Below are positions 1 to 5,879 of a stretch of 17,787 bases of DNA, in pieces. Positions within the stretch are counted from its first letter, which is position 1, and each line of letters begins with the position of its first letter. The notes under the pieces were generated by a model. That model did not search any database. It saw nothing but the letters and a program-made list of their open reading frames with translations, and was not told the DNA's origin. This DNA comes from Candidatus Omnitrophota bacterium (GTDB taxonomy: Bacteria; Ratteibacteria; UBA8468; MWAK01). The position numbers and the translations under genes are program-made. Location: assembly GCA_018829455.1 (NCBI GenBank), contig JAHJUB010000129.1, positions 1 to 17,787 of the forward strand. The letters are read 5' to 3'.

Positions 1-31
1 AATTGAAAAATAATAACCGTCTTTTAATACC

Positions 32-163
32 TATAAGCGTCATAATTACACTATATTTTTTCAGGATTGAAATCGGAAGGTTGTTTATTTGTGCGGGATA
101 TACAGCTTCGGGATATACAGCTTATGGTAAGATAAAAAGAGGGATTATTTAATGACGCTTATA
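32..163. repeat. Inverted-repeat pair flanking an AT-rich spacer
   Basis: A perfect 12-bp inverted repeat, TATAAGCGTCAT at 32-43 and ATGACGCTTATA at 152-163, brackets an AT-rich spacer. The right arm lies in the last codons of the TatD gene, just before its stop at 145-147. Inside the spacer is an exact 15-bp tandem duplication (94-108 and 109-123, CGGGATATACAGCTT). No U-tract makes this a convincing terminator for the minus-strand gene. It may be the footprint of a small mobile element or of slippage. Confidence 0.6.
94..123. repeat. Two-copy 15-bp tandem repeat
   Basis: The unit CGGGATATACAGCTT occurs twice head to tail with no mismatch (94-108 and 109-123), just downstream of tatD in the minus-strand reading direction. 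Two exact adjacent copies suggest a recent slippage duplication. I see no function. Confidence 0.85.
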
Positions 164-951
164 CTTCTGTGAAAATCGCTGTTTAAGAACAGGGCGCGAC
201 TGTTGTTGTAAGTTTTTTCGGCAACTTCTGCTATATCGGCCTGTTTAATTTCCGCAATCGCCTTTGCCAGCAAGGGAATGTAGGCCGGTTCGTTCCGCTG
301 GCCCCGCTTGCCTTCCGGCGGCATAAACGGGCAGTCGGTTTCCAGCAGGAGCCGTTCCAGGGGGACAGCCCGGACGACTTGCCTCAGCGATTCGTTTTTC
401 CGATAGGTGATGTTGGCGGTAAAGGAGATAAAGAAACCCAAACCCAGGATTTCCTCCGCCAGTTTTACGTCGCCGCTGAAACAGTGCCAGACGCCTTGCG
501 CCGGGCCGGCCTGTCGCAGGGCGTTCAGGGTGTCCTCGGCCGCATCGCGGCTGTGGATGATTATCGGCAGATTAATCTCGATAGCAGTCTTCAACAAAAA
601 CCGGAAGACCTCAATTTGCCTTTCTTTTTCGGGAGGGGATATAACCCCTCCCCTACGAAAAGCATAGTCAAGGCCGATTTCGCCGATGGCAACCACCCGG
701 TTGTTGGGTAATAACTCTTTAATCCCGGGGAGCGCCGGGTTGTCTGTCTCTATTTCGGACGGGTGGAGGCCCAGCGCAGCCCAAAGGTTATACTCTGAGG
801 CAATCCGGACCGCTTTCCGGTTGCTTTCGGCATCAGTCCCCACTACCAGAATATCCGAGACCTTGTTTTGGCGCGCCCGTTCTACAACCGAAGGAAGGTC
901 GGCCTCAAACTGGGGAAAGTTAAGGTGGCTGTGCGTGTCAAAAAAGATCAA
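145..951 (-). CDS. tatD: TatD-family metal-dependent deoxyribonuclease
   Basis: The product is a TatD/YcfH-type hydrolase of about 268 residues, an amidohydrolase-fold enzyme implicated in DNA processing and repair. Metal-ligand motifs appear in order: FDTHSHLNF at the N-terminus, GEIGLDY, IIIHSRDA, WHCFSG and LLETDCPF. The open frame extends further upstream, but that part is antisense-free tRNA-Phe sequence, so the start must be a non-ATG codon: TTG at 951 (giving MIFFDTHSH) or GTG at 960. Neither has a Shine-Dalgarno site, and GTG lies 2 nt after the tRNA end, so translation may be leaderless after tRNA processing. Between GLDY and RQIEVF there is a run (AFRRGGVISPPEKE) longer than in ordinary homologues such as E. 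coli YcfH. It is encoded by the repeat palindrome at 631-652 and is probably a repeat-derived insertion. The function of this particular paralogue is inferred from the family. Confidence 0.93.
   Translation of the reverse strand: MIFFDTHSHLNFPQFEADLPSVVERARQNKVSDILVVGTDAESNRKAVRIASEYNLWAALGLHPSEIETDNPALPGIKELLPNNRVVAIGEIGLDYAFRRGGVISPPEKERQIEVFRFLLKTAIEINLPIIIHSRDAAEDTLNALRQAGPAQGVWHCFSGDVKLAEEILGLGFFISFTANITYRKNESLRQVVRAVPLERLLLETDCPFMPPEGKRGQRNEPAYIPLLAKAIAEIKQADIAEVAEKTYNNSRALFLNSDFHRSISVIK
631..652. repeat. Palindromic repeat inside the tatD coding sequence
   Basis: GGGAGGGG (631-638) and CCCCTCCC (645-652) are perfect inverted arms around ATATAA, followed by CCTACG. Read on the minus strand this is GTAGGGGAGGGG..., the same core as the intergenic repeats at 1194-1219, 1833 and 15085. 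It stays in frame and encodes roughly RRGGVISPP in a loop between the GLDY motif and the following helix of TatD. Confidence 0.75.
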
Positions 952-962
952 GGGGAACACGG

Positions 963-1035
963 TGCCGGGACCCAGAGTTGAACTGGGGACGCAAGGATTT
1001 TCAGTCCTTCGCTCTACCGCCTGAGCTATCCCGGC
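963..1035 (-). tRNA. tRNA-Phe (GAA)
   Basis: The minus strand folds as a 73-nt cloverleaf. The acceptor stem is GCCGGGA/TCCCGGC with discriminator A. The D arm reads AGCTCAGGCGGTAGAGC, the anticodon stem is AAGGA/TCCTT with loop CTGAAAA (anticodon GAA), and the T arm carries GTTCAACTC. The 3' end continues ACCG, so CCA is not encoded. The downstream tatD gene starts 2 to 11 nt after the discriminator, so the two are almost certainly cotranscribed. A possible -10 (TATAAT, minus strand, 1091-1096) lies upstream, with a dyad at 1050-1074 in the presumed leader. Confidence 0.97.
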
Positions 1036-1049
1036 AAAAAACGTTTTGG

Positions 1050-1074
1050 ATTCCCGCTTACCACGAGCGGGAAT
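1050..1074. repeat. ATTCCCGC...GCGGGAAT palindromic repeat, copy 1
   Basis: ATTCCCGCT (1050-1058) and AGCGGGAAT (1066-1074) are perfect arms with a 7-nt loop, followed by GACA. A second copy lies at 1334-1358 with the same GG-prefix and GAC suffix, and a diverged relative at 1231-1264. This copy sits in the presumed leader of the tRNA-Phe transcript. Confidence 0.8.
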
Positions 1075-1090
1075 GACATTTTGTTGTTTA

Positions 1091-1096
1091 ATTATA
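1091..1096 (-). promoter_or_regulatory. Possible -10 element for tRNA-Phe/tatD
   Basis: On the minus strand, GGTATAATTA gives a perfect TATAAT hexamer about 55 nt upstream of the tRNA-Phe 5' end. I find no good -35 at 16-18 nt and no extended -10 TG, so this is only a candidate. Confidence 0.35.
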
Positions 1097-1150
1097 CCTT
1101 TTACTTCTTTAACCGCGCAAACCAAAATGGCAACGCAGGCTAAAGTTTAT

Positions 1151-1174
1151 CCGCCGTAGCTTTAGCGAAGGCGG
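1151..1174. repeat. CCGCC/GGCGG inverted repeat (family 2), copy 1
   Basis: CCGCC at 1151-1155 and GGCGG at 1170-1174 flank GTAGCTTTAGCGAA. Near-identical units occur at 1287-1311 and, in the opposite orientation, at 15100-15123. Confidence 0.75.
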
Positions 1175-1193
1175 GTCTGCGGCTACCTACGTC

Positions 1194-1219
1194 GGGAGGG
1201 GACGTAGCCCCTCCCCTAC
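1194..1219. repeat. GGGAGGGG/CCCCTCCCCTAC repeat (family 1)
   Basis: GGGAGGGG (1194-1201) and CCCCTCCC (1208-1215) are inverted arms with loop ACGTAG, followed by CTAC. Read on the minus strand the unit begins GTAGGGGAGGGG, as do the copies inside tatD and at 1833, 15085 and (diverged) 17715. Confidence 0.8.
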
Positions 1220-1273
1220 ATTAAAACGAGATTCTTCCCCTTCGTTTCACTCAAGGGTTAGAATGACAACAAA

Positions 1274-1317
1274 GGGGCGGACTGCGTCCGCCGTAGCCTT
1301 GGCGAAGGCGGAGCCCC
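1274..1317. repeat. Composite palindromic repeat (family 2 nested in GGGGC...GCCCC)
   Basis: Outer arms GGGGC (1274-1278) and GCCCC (1313-1317) enclose a family-2 unit. The reverse complement is nearly collinear with plus-strand 15094-15137, including the GGACGCAGT stretch, so two dispersed copies of the same composite element are present. Confidence 0.75.
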
Positions 1318-1333
1318 TTCCTTTAAGATGTGG

Positions 1334-1358
1334 ATTCCCGCCTACGACACGCGGGAAT
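1334..1358. repeat. ATTCCCGC...GCGGGAAT palindromic repeat, copy 2
   Basis: ATTCCCGC (1334-1341) and GCGGGAAT (1351-1358) are perfect arms around CTACGACAC, flanked by GG and GACAG like copy 1. It lies just beyond the stop codon of the minus-strand hypothetical gene, where it could fold in the 3' end of that transcript. Confidence 0.8.
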
Positions 1359-1375
1359 GACAGTGTTTTTAGCGG

Positions 1376-1774
1376 TTATTTGTGCGCCGGCCGTCCTCTT
1401 TCGGAGAAATGGACGTCCCGGTAATAATTTAAAAGGGTCTGGCCGAGCAGAATCCGGGTCTTCAGCGCTTCCAGCAGCCCGGCGACCCGGTCGCGCAGGA
1501 AACGCTCGGACGCCACCCGGGAAGTAAGCAGTTTTTCCCGTTCCATCTCGGTTAGCTTCTCCTTGCAGGGCATCCTGGCGTTTTCCGCCAGGTCAAGGTA
1601 GGTTTCGGAGAGAGCCATGATGGTCTGCAGTCGCGCGTACCAGACTTCTGCCTTGCGCAGGTCTCCGACCAGACCTTCCGGCTCCTCCGATAATTGGCGC
1701 CGAAACATCGTCTCCACGGAATCAATCTCCGGCTTGACCTTTTTCCGGAAAAGCCCGAAGGCGTCTTTCTCCAC
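1376..1774 (-). CDS. Hypothetical small helical protein
   Basis: I do not recognise this protein. With a GTG start at 1774 it is 132 residues (MEKDAFGLFRKKVKPEID...), charged and predominantly helix-forming, with no signal peptide or membrane segment. The frame is open for another 53 codons upstream, but those codons read through the palindromic repeat block at 1833-1948 and give low-complexity Pro/Gly sequence, so I reject that extension. A TTGAAT (1808-1813) and TATTAT (1784-1789) pair with an 18-nt spacer sits only 9 nt before the GTG. There is no Shine-Dalgarno site, so the mRNA may be leaderless. Coding status rests on an uninterrupted frame of ordinary amino-acid composition and on the promoter placement. 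It could belong to a family seen only in related genomes. Confidence 0.6.
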   Translation of the reverse strand: MEKDAFGLFRKKVKPEIDSVETMFRRQLSEEPEGLVGDLRKAEVWYARLQTIMALSETYLDLAENARMPCKEKLTEMEREKLLTSRVASERFLRDRVAGLLEALKTRILLGQTLLNYYRDVHFSERGRPAHK

Positions 1775-1779
1775 GATTA

Positions 1780-1813
1780 TGATATAATATCCCAAAACCT
1801 TGATGTAATTCAA
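1780..1813. promoter_or_regulatory. Candidate divergent promoter with shared -10
   Basis: On the plus strand, TGATATAAT (1780-1788) is an extended -10 that could drive htpX through a leader of about 180 nt. On the minus strand, TTGAAT (1808-1813), an 18-nt spacer and TATTAT (1784-1789) form a promoter for the hypothetical gene starting at 1774. The two -10 hexamers overlap because GATATAATATC is nearly self-complementary. Confidence 0.45.
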
Positions 1814-1832
1814 GTTGTAGTTTGTGTCTTGC

Positions 1833-1948
1833 GTAGGGGAGGGGCTGTGCCCCCTCCCGATGTGGGCGGGGGTGTAACGATAACCCCCCTCGCCCCCCTT
1901 GTCAGGGGGGAGTCCCCGCCCCGCGGGCGCCATAAATGGCGCCCCTAC
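1833..1948. repeat. Composite palindromic repeat block upstream of htpX
   Basis: The block begins GTAGGGG (1833-1839) and ends with its reverse complement CCCCTAC (1942-1948). Inside are a GGGAGGGG-type unit, a CCCCCCT-TGTC-AGGGGGG hairpin near 1894-1911 and a GGGCGCCATAAATGGCGCCC palindrome at its right end. The same parts recur at 7213-7320 and 15085-15207. It lies in the presumed htpX leader. Confidence 0.8.
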
Positions 1949-1973
1949 AAAACATTAAAGGGGTGTGAAAAAT

Positions 1974-2822
1974 ATGAACAACCAACTAAAAACAATTCTT
2001 TTGTTAGGTGTTCTGACCGCAATCCTGGTCTGGGTCGGCGGCATCTGGGGCAAAAGCGGAGCGGTCATCGCGCTGGTTATCGCGCTGGCGCTTAACTTTT
2101 TCGCCTACTGGTTCAGCGATAAGATGGTGCTGGCGATGTACCGCGCCAAAGAGGTTTTGCCGGACGAGGCGCCGGTTCTTTACCGCACCGTGAAGGAATT
2201 AGCAATGCTGGACAATCTTCCGATGCCTAAAGTTTATATCTACCAGTCCGACAACCCCAACGCTTTTGCGACCGGCCGGGACCCGAACCACGCCGCGGTT
2301 GCGGTCTCCACCGGCATCCTGGACCTTTTAAGCGAGCAGGAACTTAAGGGTGTTTTGGCCCACGAACTTTCGCACGTTAAGAACCGGGATATTCTCATTG
2401 CCACCTGCGCGGCCACCCTGGCCGCGGCCATTACCTTTCTGGCCCGGATGGTTCAGTGGGCCGCTATGTTCGGCGGCGGAGACCGGGACCGGCAGGGGAA
2501 CGCTCTTTCCTTAGCCGGAGTGTTAGTGATGGCAATTTTGGCGCCGATTGCCGCCTTGCTGGTTCAGATGGCGGTAAGCCGCAGCCGGGAATACATAGCT
2601 GACTCCGGAGGCGCGAAACTATCCGGCAACCCGATTTTTCTGGCCAACGCCCTGCGCAAACTGGAAACAGCCGGAAAACGCCGGCCGATGCGCAACGTCA
2701 ACCCGGCGACCAGCCACCTCTTTATCGTAAAGCCGTTTTCCGGCCGCGGCCTCCTTTCGCTCTTTTCCACCCACCCGCCGGTTGAAGAGCGGATTGCCCG
2801 GCTGGAAAAGATGACGGTGTAG
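1974..2822 (+). CDS. htpX: HtpX-type membrane zinc metalloprotease
   Basis: This is a 282-residue M48B protease that degrades misfolded membrane proteins, with the catalytic domain facing the cytoplasm. The zinc site is HELSH at residues 130-134, with the third ligand Glu206 in SREYIAD. Two hydrophobic segments (about 7-23 and 28-46) form the N-terminal membrane hairpin, and two more lie at about 141-160 and 180-201. Length and order match the family. I start at ATG 1974 because AAAGGGG at 1957-1963 is properly spaced from it, whereas the in-frame GTG at 1965 is too close to that site. The gene is preceded by a palindromic repeat block and followed, directly after its stop, by a 168-bp giant palindrome. 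In other bacteria htpX is a stress-response gene; no heat-shock promoter is recognisable here. Confidence 0.96.
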   Translation: MNNQLKTILLLGVLTAILVWVGGIWGKSGAVIALVIALALNFFAYWFSDKMVLAMYRAKEVLPDEAPVLYRTVKELAMLDNLPMPKVYIYQSDNPNAFATGRDPNHAAVAVSTGILDLLSEQELKGVLAHELSHVKNRDILIATCAATLAAAITFLARMVQWAAMFGGGDRDRQGNALSLAGVLVMAILAPIAALLVQMAVSRSREYIADSGGAKLSGNPIFLANALRKLETAGKRRPMRNVNPATSHLFIVKPFSGRGLLSLFSTHPPVEERIARLEKMTV

Positions 2823-2990
2823 ACCCGGGTGAATTCTCCCCGGCTTCAGACAGTGCTCCGGCAGAAACAGCGGTAAGGGTTTCCCTCAAGGGGAGCCCTC
2901 CAAGATAAACGCTTGGTTTCCCACTTTCGGGAACCCCAACCGCTGTCTTTCTGCCTTCCGCACAACTTGCCGGGGAGAATTCACCCGGGT
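2823..2990. repeat. 168-bp giant imperfect palindrome between htpX and ileS
   Basis: A perfect 22-bp terminal inverted repeat (2823-2844 with 2969-2990, starting ACCCGGGTG) begins at the first base after the htpX stop. Pairing continues inward: GTGC (2853-2856)/GCAC (2960-2963), GGCAGAAA (2860-2867)/TTTCTGCC (2948-2955) and ACAGCGGT (2867-2874)/ACCGCTGT (2939-2946). Next come GGGTTTCCC (2877-2885)/GGGAACCC (2929-2936) and an apical CCAAG (2900-2904)/CTTGG (2912-2916) hairpin. No ORF, T-box motif or U-tract terminator is visible. It may be a MITE-like element or a structured RNA in the ileS leader. Confidence 0.85.
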
Positions 2991-3022
2991 TGGATTAAAG
3001 AAAGAAAAGAAAGATTGGAATT

Positions 3023-5791
3023 ATGGATTACAGCAAAACCGTAAATTTGCCCAGGACCGATTTTCCGATGCGCGCCAACCTAATTCAGCGCGAGCCGGAG
3101 ATGTTAAGGTTCTGGGAAGAGAAGGATATTTTCCGGAAGATGGCGGATTTGAACGCCAAAGGGCCGCGTTTTATACTGCATGACGGCCCGCCTTACGCCA
3201 ACGGACACATTCATCTGGGCACCGCCTTCAACAAAATTCTGAAGGACGTCGCCGTGCGCAGTCAGATGAGGGACGGCAAACAGACGCCGTTCCGGCCCGG
3301 CTGGGACTGTCACGGCATGCCGATTGAGCACCAGGTTATGCAAAAGTCCGGCCGGAAAAAAGCCGAGGTGGACCCGGTCTCCTTTCGGAAAGAGGCCGCG
3401 GAATACGCGAAGAAGTTTGTGGAAATTCAGAAGAAGGAATTTCAGCGTCTGGGCGTTTACGGAGATTGGAACAACTCTTATCTGACCCTGCGGCCGGAAT
3501 ATGAGGCGCAGGAAGTAAGAATATTTGCCGACCTGGCTCTTTCCGGATACATCTACCGGGGCAAGCGGCCCATTTATTGGTGCACCCACTGCGAAACCGC
3601 GCTGGCCGAGGCGGAGATTGAGTATAAAGACTTAAAAACAGATTCTATCTACATCTTCTTTCCGGTGGTTGAGGACCCGCAGAAAGTTTTGTCCAGCGCC
3701 GAAAACGCTTTCTTTCTTGTCTGGACCACCACGCCCTGGACGCTTCCGGCAAACGTTGCCCTTCTCGTTCATCCCGAACTTAATTACAGCCTGGTGGAAT
3801 TTGAAGGCCGAAATATCATCCTCGCCGAAAACCTTATTCCGGTTGTCTTCGGCAAGGCCGGCAAAAAGGCGGTACGCCGGGAAGCGAACCTGAAAGGCGA
3901 GGCGCTGACCACCCTTTTGGCGAAACACCCGTTTTTGGAGCGCAGGGTGCCGGTCCTCGCCGCAGACTTTGTTTCCGCGGAAGACGGTTCCGGTATCGTC
4001 CACTGTGCGCCGGGCCACGGCGAGGAGGACTTTCTGGTGGGGAAGGAGTATGGTCTGCCGGTGCTCTCTCCGGTTAACGAAACCGGCCATTTCACCGCTG
4101 AGGTCTCGGAGTGGGATGGTCTTTCGGTCTGGGACGCCAACCCCCTAATTGTGCAGAAGTTGCGTGATAACAACCTCCTTCTTTTTTCGGAAGAGATAAG
4201 CCATAATTATCCGACCTGTTGGCGCTGTAAAAACCCGGTCATCTTTCGCGCTACCGACCAATGGTTTCTTAACGTTGACCACCAGGACCTGCGCCAGCGG
4301 TTGATAAAAGTAACGGAAGAAATCAAGTTTTTGCCTCCGGAGAGCCAGAAGCGGATGGCCGGTATGCTTGAGACCCGGCCGGACTGGTGCCTTTCCCGTC
4401 AGCGTCACTGGGGTGTGCCGGTTCCGATTATCCGATGCCAGGACTGCGGCAAGCCGTTGATGGAAAGAAACGTTTTTGACCGGATTGCCGAGGTCTTCAG
4501 CCGGGAAGGTTCTGACTCCTGGTTTCAAAAGGAAGCAAAATATTTTGTGCCGGATGGTGTTGCCTGCCCCTGCGGCGGCAACCGGCTGGAAAAAGAAAAA
4601 GACATTATTGACGTCTGGTTTGACTCCGGCGTCTCCTGGGCCGGCGTTCTGGAAAGAGCCGGCCATTACCCGGCTGACCTGTACCTGGAAGGCAGCGACC
4701 AGCACCGGGGCTGGTTTCAGACCAGTTTGATTACTTCTATGGCAACCAGGGGAAAGGCGCCTTTCCGCCAGGTCCTCACCCACGGTTTTATGGTTGACGA
4801 GTCCGGTCGGAAGATGAGCAAGTCCCTGGGTAACGTAATCACCTCGGAAGAGGTTTTAAAGGAGTTTGGCGCGGACATCATCCGGCTCTGGGCGGCCAGC
4901 CAGGATTACGGTTCCGATATTAAAACCAGCCTGCACGGTTTCAAGGTTGTGGCCGAGCAGTATCGGACCATCCGGAACACGCTCCGTTTTATCTTGGGAA
5001 ACCTCTCTGATTTTGACCCTGACACACACGCGGTTCAAAAGGAAAACCTTCTGCCGGTTGACCGTTGGGCTTTGGCCGAGGTAAGCCGGTTCCAGGAAGA
5101 GGCGTCTGCCGGGTACCAAAACTTTTCTTTTTATCGGGTTGCCGGACAGATTTACGAGTTCTGCAACCTGACCCTTTCCGCTTTCTACCTTGATATTCTG
5201 AAAGACCGGCTCTACACCTATTCCAAAAATGCTGTGGAGCGGCGCAGCGGCCAGACCGCGCTCTACCACGCCGGCCGGCTGCTGATAGGTCTCCTGGCGC
5301 CAATTTTAGTCTTCACCGCGGAAGAGGCCTGGCGATACCTGCCCCACCAAAAAGGGTCAGATCTGGAAAGCATCCATCTTCACTTACACGAGGACTTCAA
5401 GGAGTTTAAGGACGAAGCGCTTATCACCGCCTACGGCGAATTTTTCAGTTTACGCAAAGAGGTTCTGAAAACAATAGAAGAAGTACGCGCCAAAGGCAAA
5501 ATTGGGAGTAGTTTGGAAGCGAAGGTGGAAATTAAAGTTAATCCGGAGCTTCTATCCAGATTTTCACCATTAATGCTGGAAAAATACCTGAAGGAATTAT
5601 TAATCGTTTCCGAGACGGAGATTTCAGCAAAACCAGAAGGTTCCGAACCGGAAATAACAGTGAGCCGGACCAATTTGCCCAAATGTCCGCGCTGTTGGGT
5701 GCACAGCGGTGAAATCGGCCAGAGTTCCAAGTACCCGGACCTTTGTCCGAAGTGCGCGGACGCGGTAAGTCATTTGCAAAATGTAATGTAG
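3023..5791 (+). CDS. ileS: Isoleucyl-tRNA synthetase
   Basis: The product charges tRNA-Ile with isoleucine in the cytoplasm. It is a class Ia synthetase of 922 residues, close to the usual bacterial IleRS length. The ATP-binding signature is PYANGHIHLG at residues 57-66 and the KMSKS loop is at 597-601. Other family landmarks are GWDCHGMPIE, the threonine-rich editing motif TTTPWTLPAN, and WLSRQRHWG-like sequence (WCLSRQRHWGVP). The C-terminus has a zinc finger with Cys888, Cys891, Cys908 and Cys911, typical of the bacterial IleS1 type. It starts at ATG 3023 with only a weak AG-rich ribosome site. The 200-bp leader is mostly the giant palindrome. No T-box leader is present, so aminoacylation-dependent control of that type is not indicated. 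Confidence 0.98.
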   Translation: MDYSKTVNLPRTDFPMRANLIQREPEMLRFWEEKDIFRKMADLNAKGPRFILHDGPPYANGHIHLGTAFNKILKDVAVRSQMRDGKQTPFRPGWDCHGMPIEHQVMQKSGRKKAEVDPVSFRKEAAEYAKKFVEIQKKEFQRLGVYGDWNNSYLTLRPEYEAQEVRIFADLALSGYIYRGKRPIYWCTHCETALAEAEIEYKDLKTDSIYIFFPVVEDPQKVLSSAENAFFLVWTTTPWTLPANVALLVHPELNYSLVEFEGRNIILAENLIPVVFGKAGKKAVRREANLKGEALTTLLAKHPFLERRVPVLAADFVSAEDGSGIVHCAPGHGEEDFLVGKEYGLPVLSPVNETGHFTAEVSEWDGLSVWDANPLIVQKLRDNNLLLFSEEISHNYPTCWRCKNPVIFRATDQWFLNVDHQDLRQRLIKVTEEIKFLPPESQKRMAGMLETRPDWCLSRQRHWGVPVPIIRCQDCGKPLMERNVFDRIAEVFSREGSDSWFQKEAKYFVPDGVACPCGGNRLEKEKDIIDVWFDSGVSWAGVLERAGHYPADLYLEGSDQHRGWFQTSLITSMATRGKAPFRQVLTHGFMVDESGRKMSKSLGNVITSEEVLKEFGADIIRLWAASQDYGSDIKTSLHGFKVVAEQYRTIRNTLRFILGNLSDFDPDTHAVQKENLLPVDRWALAEVSRFQEEASAGYQNFSFYRVAGQIYEFCNLTLSAFYLDILKDRLYTYSKNAVERRSGQTALYHAGRLLIGLLAPILVFTAEEAWRYLPHQKGSDLESIHLHLHEDFKEFKDEALITAYGEFFSLRKEVLKTIEEVRAKGKIGSSLEAKVEIKVNPELLSRFSPLMLEKYLKELLIVSETEISAKPEGSEPEITVSRTNLPKCPRCWVHSGEIGQSSKYPDLCPKCADAVSHLQNVM

Positions 5792-5792
5792 T

Positions 5793-5863
5793 GCGACCCT
5801 TTAAGGGTCGCTTGTAGGGGCGCGATTCATCGCGCCCGCGGGTCGGATGAATCCGACCCCTAC
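5793..5863. repeat. Palindrome trio between ileS and glnA
   Basis: Two bases after the ileS stop comes a 19-nt palindrome, GCGACCCTT-T-AAGGGTCGC (5793-5811). A family-1 frame follows, GTAGGGG (5814-5820) to CCCCTAC (5857-5863). Inside the frame sit two 8-bp hairpins: GGGCGCGA-TTCA-TCGCGCCC (5818-5837) and GGGTCGGA-TGAA-TCCGACCC (5840-5859). The two tetraloops TTCA and TGAA are complementary. The last hairpin ends about 20 nt before the glnA start. Confidence 0.85.
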
Positions 5864-5879
5864 CTTATACGGGAGGCGC

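Larger units (their letters stand above)
1036..1375. other. Repeat-rich intergenic cluster without a gene
   Basis: These 340 bp hold no credible coding sequence. They contain two ATTCCC/GGGAAT palindromes (1050-1074, 1334-1358) and a related ATTCT/AGAAT dyad (1231-1264). There are also two CCGCC(GTAGC..GCGAA)GGCGG repeats (1151-1174 and within 1274-1317) and one GGGAGGGG/CCCCTCCCCTAC repeat (1194-1219). Short open frames here are built from repeat sequence and were not called. Confidence 0.8.

Noticed and set aside
1..43. Possible start of a further minus-strand gene at the left edge (ATG at 43, MTLIGIKRR...)
   Set aside because: Only 14 codons are visible, there is no Shine-Dalgarno site, and the ATG is part of the inverted repeat at 32-43.
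963..1125. N-terminal extension of the TatD frame (MVCAVKEVKG...)
   Set aside because: The frame reads straight through tRNA-Phe and its leader; the conserved TatD start FDTHSHL lies after the tRNA.
1775..1933. N-terminal extension of the minus-strand hypothetical protein
   Set aside because: These codons translate the palindromic repeat block into Pro/Gly-rich low-complexity sequence and lie upstream of a better promoter and start.
2823..2990. 6S RNA in the giant palindrome
   Set aside because: A long hairpin with an internal loop is compatible in outline, but the 22-bp perfect closing stem and the lack of a promoter-like central bubble do not support the call.
2823..3022. T-box riboswitch upstream of ileS
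   Set aside because: No TGGNACCGCG-type T-box, no Ile specifier loop and no terminator/antiterminator pair were found; the region is one nested palindrome.
3104..5730. Several long minus-strand frames within ileS
   Set aside because: They are shadows of a strongly coding plus-strand gene with third-position GC bias; none has a ribosome site or a recognisable motif.
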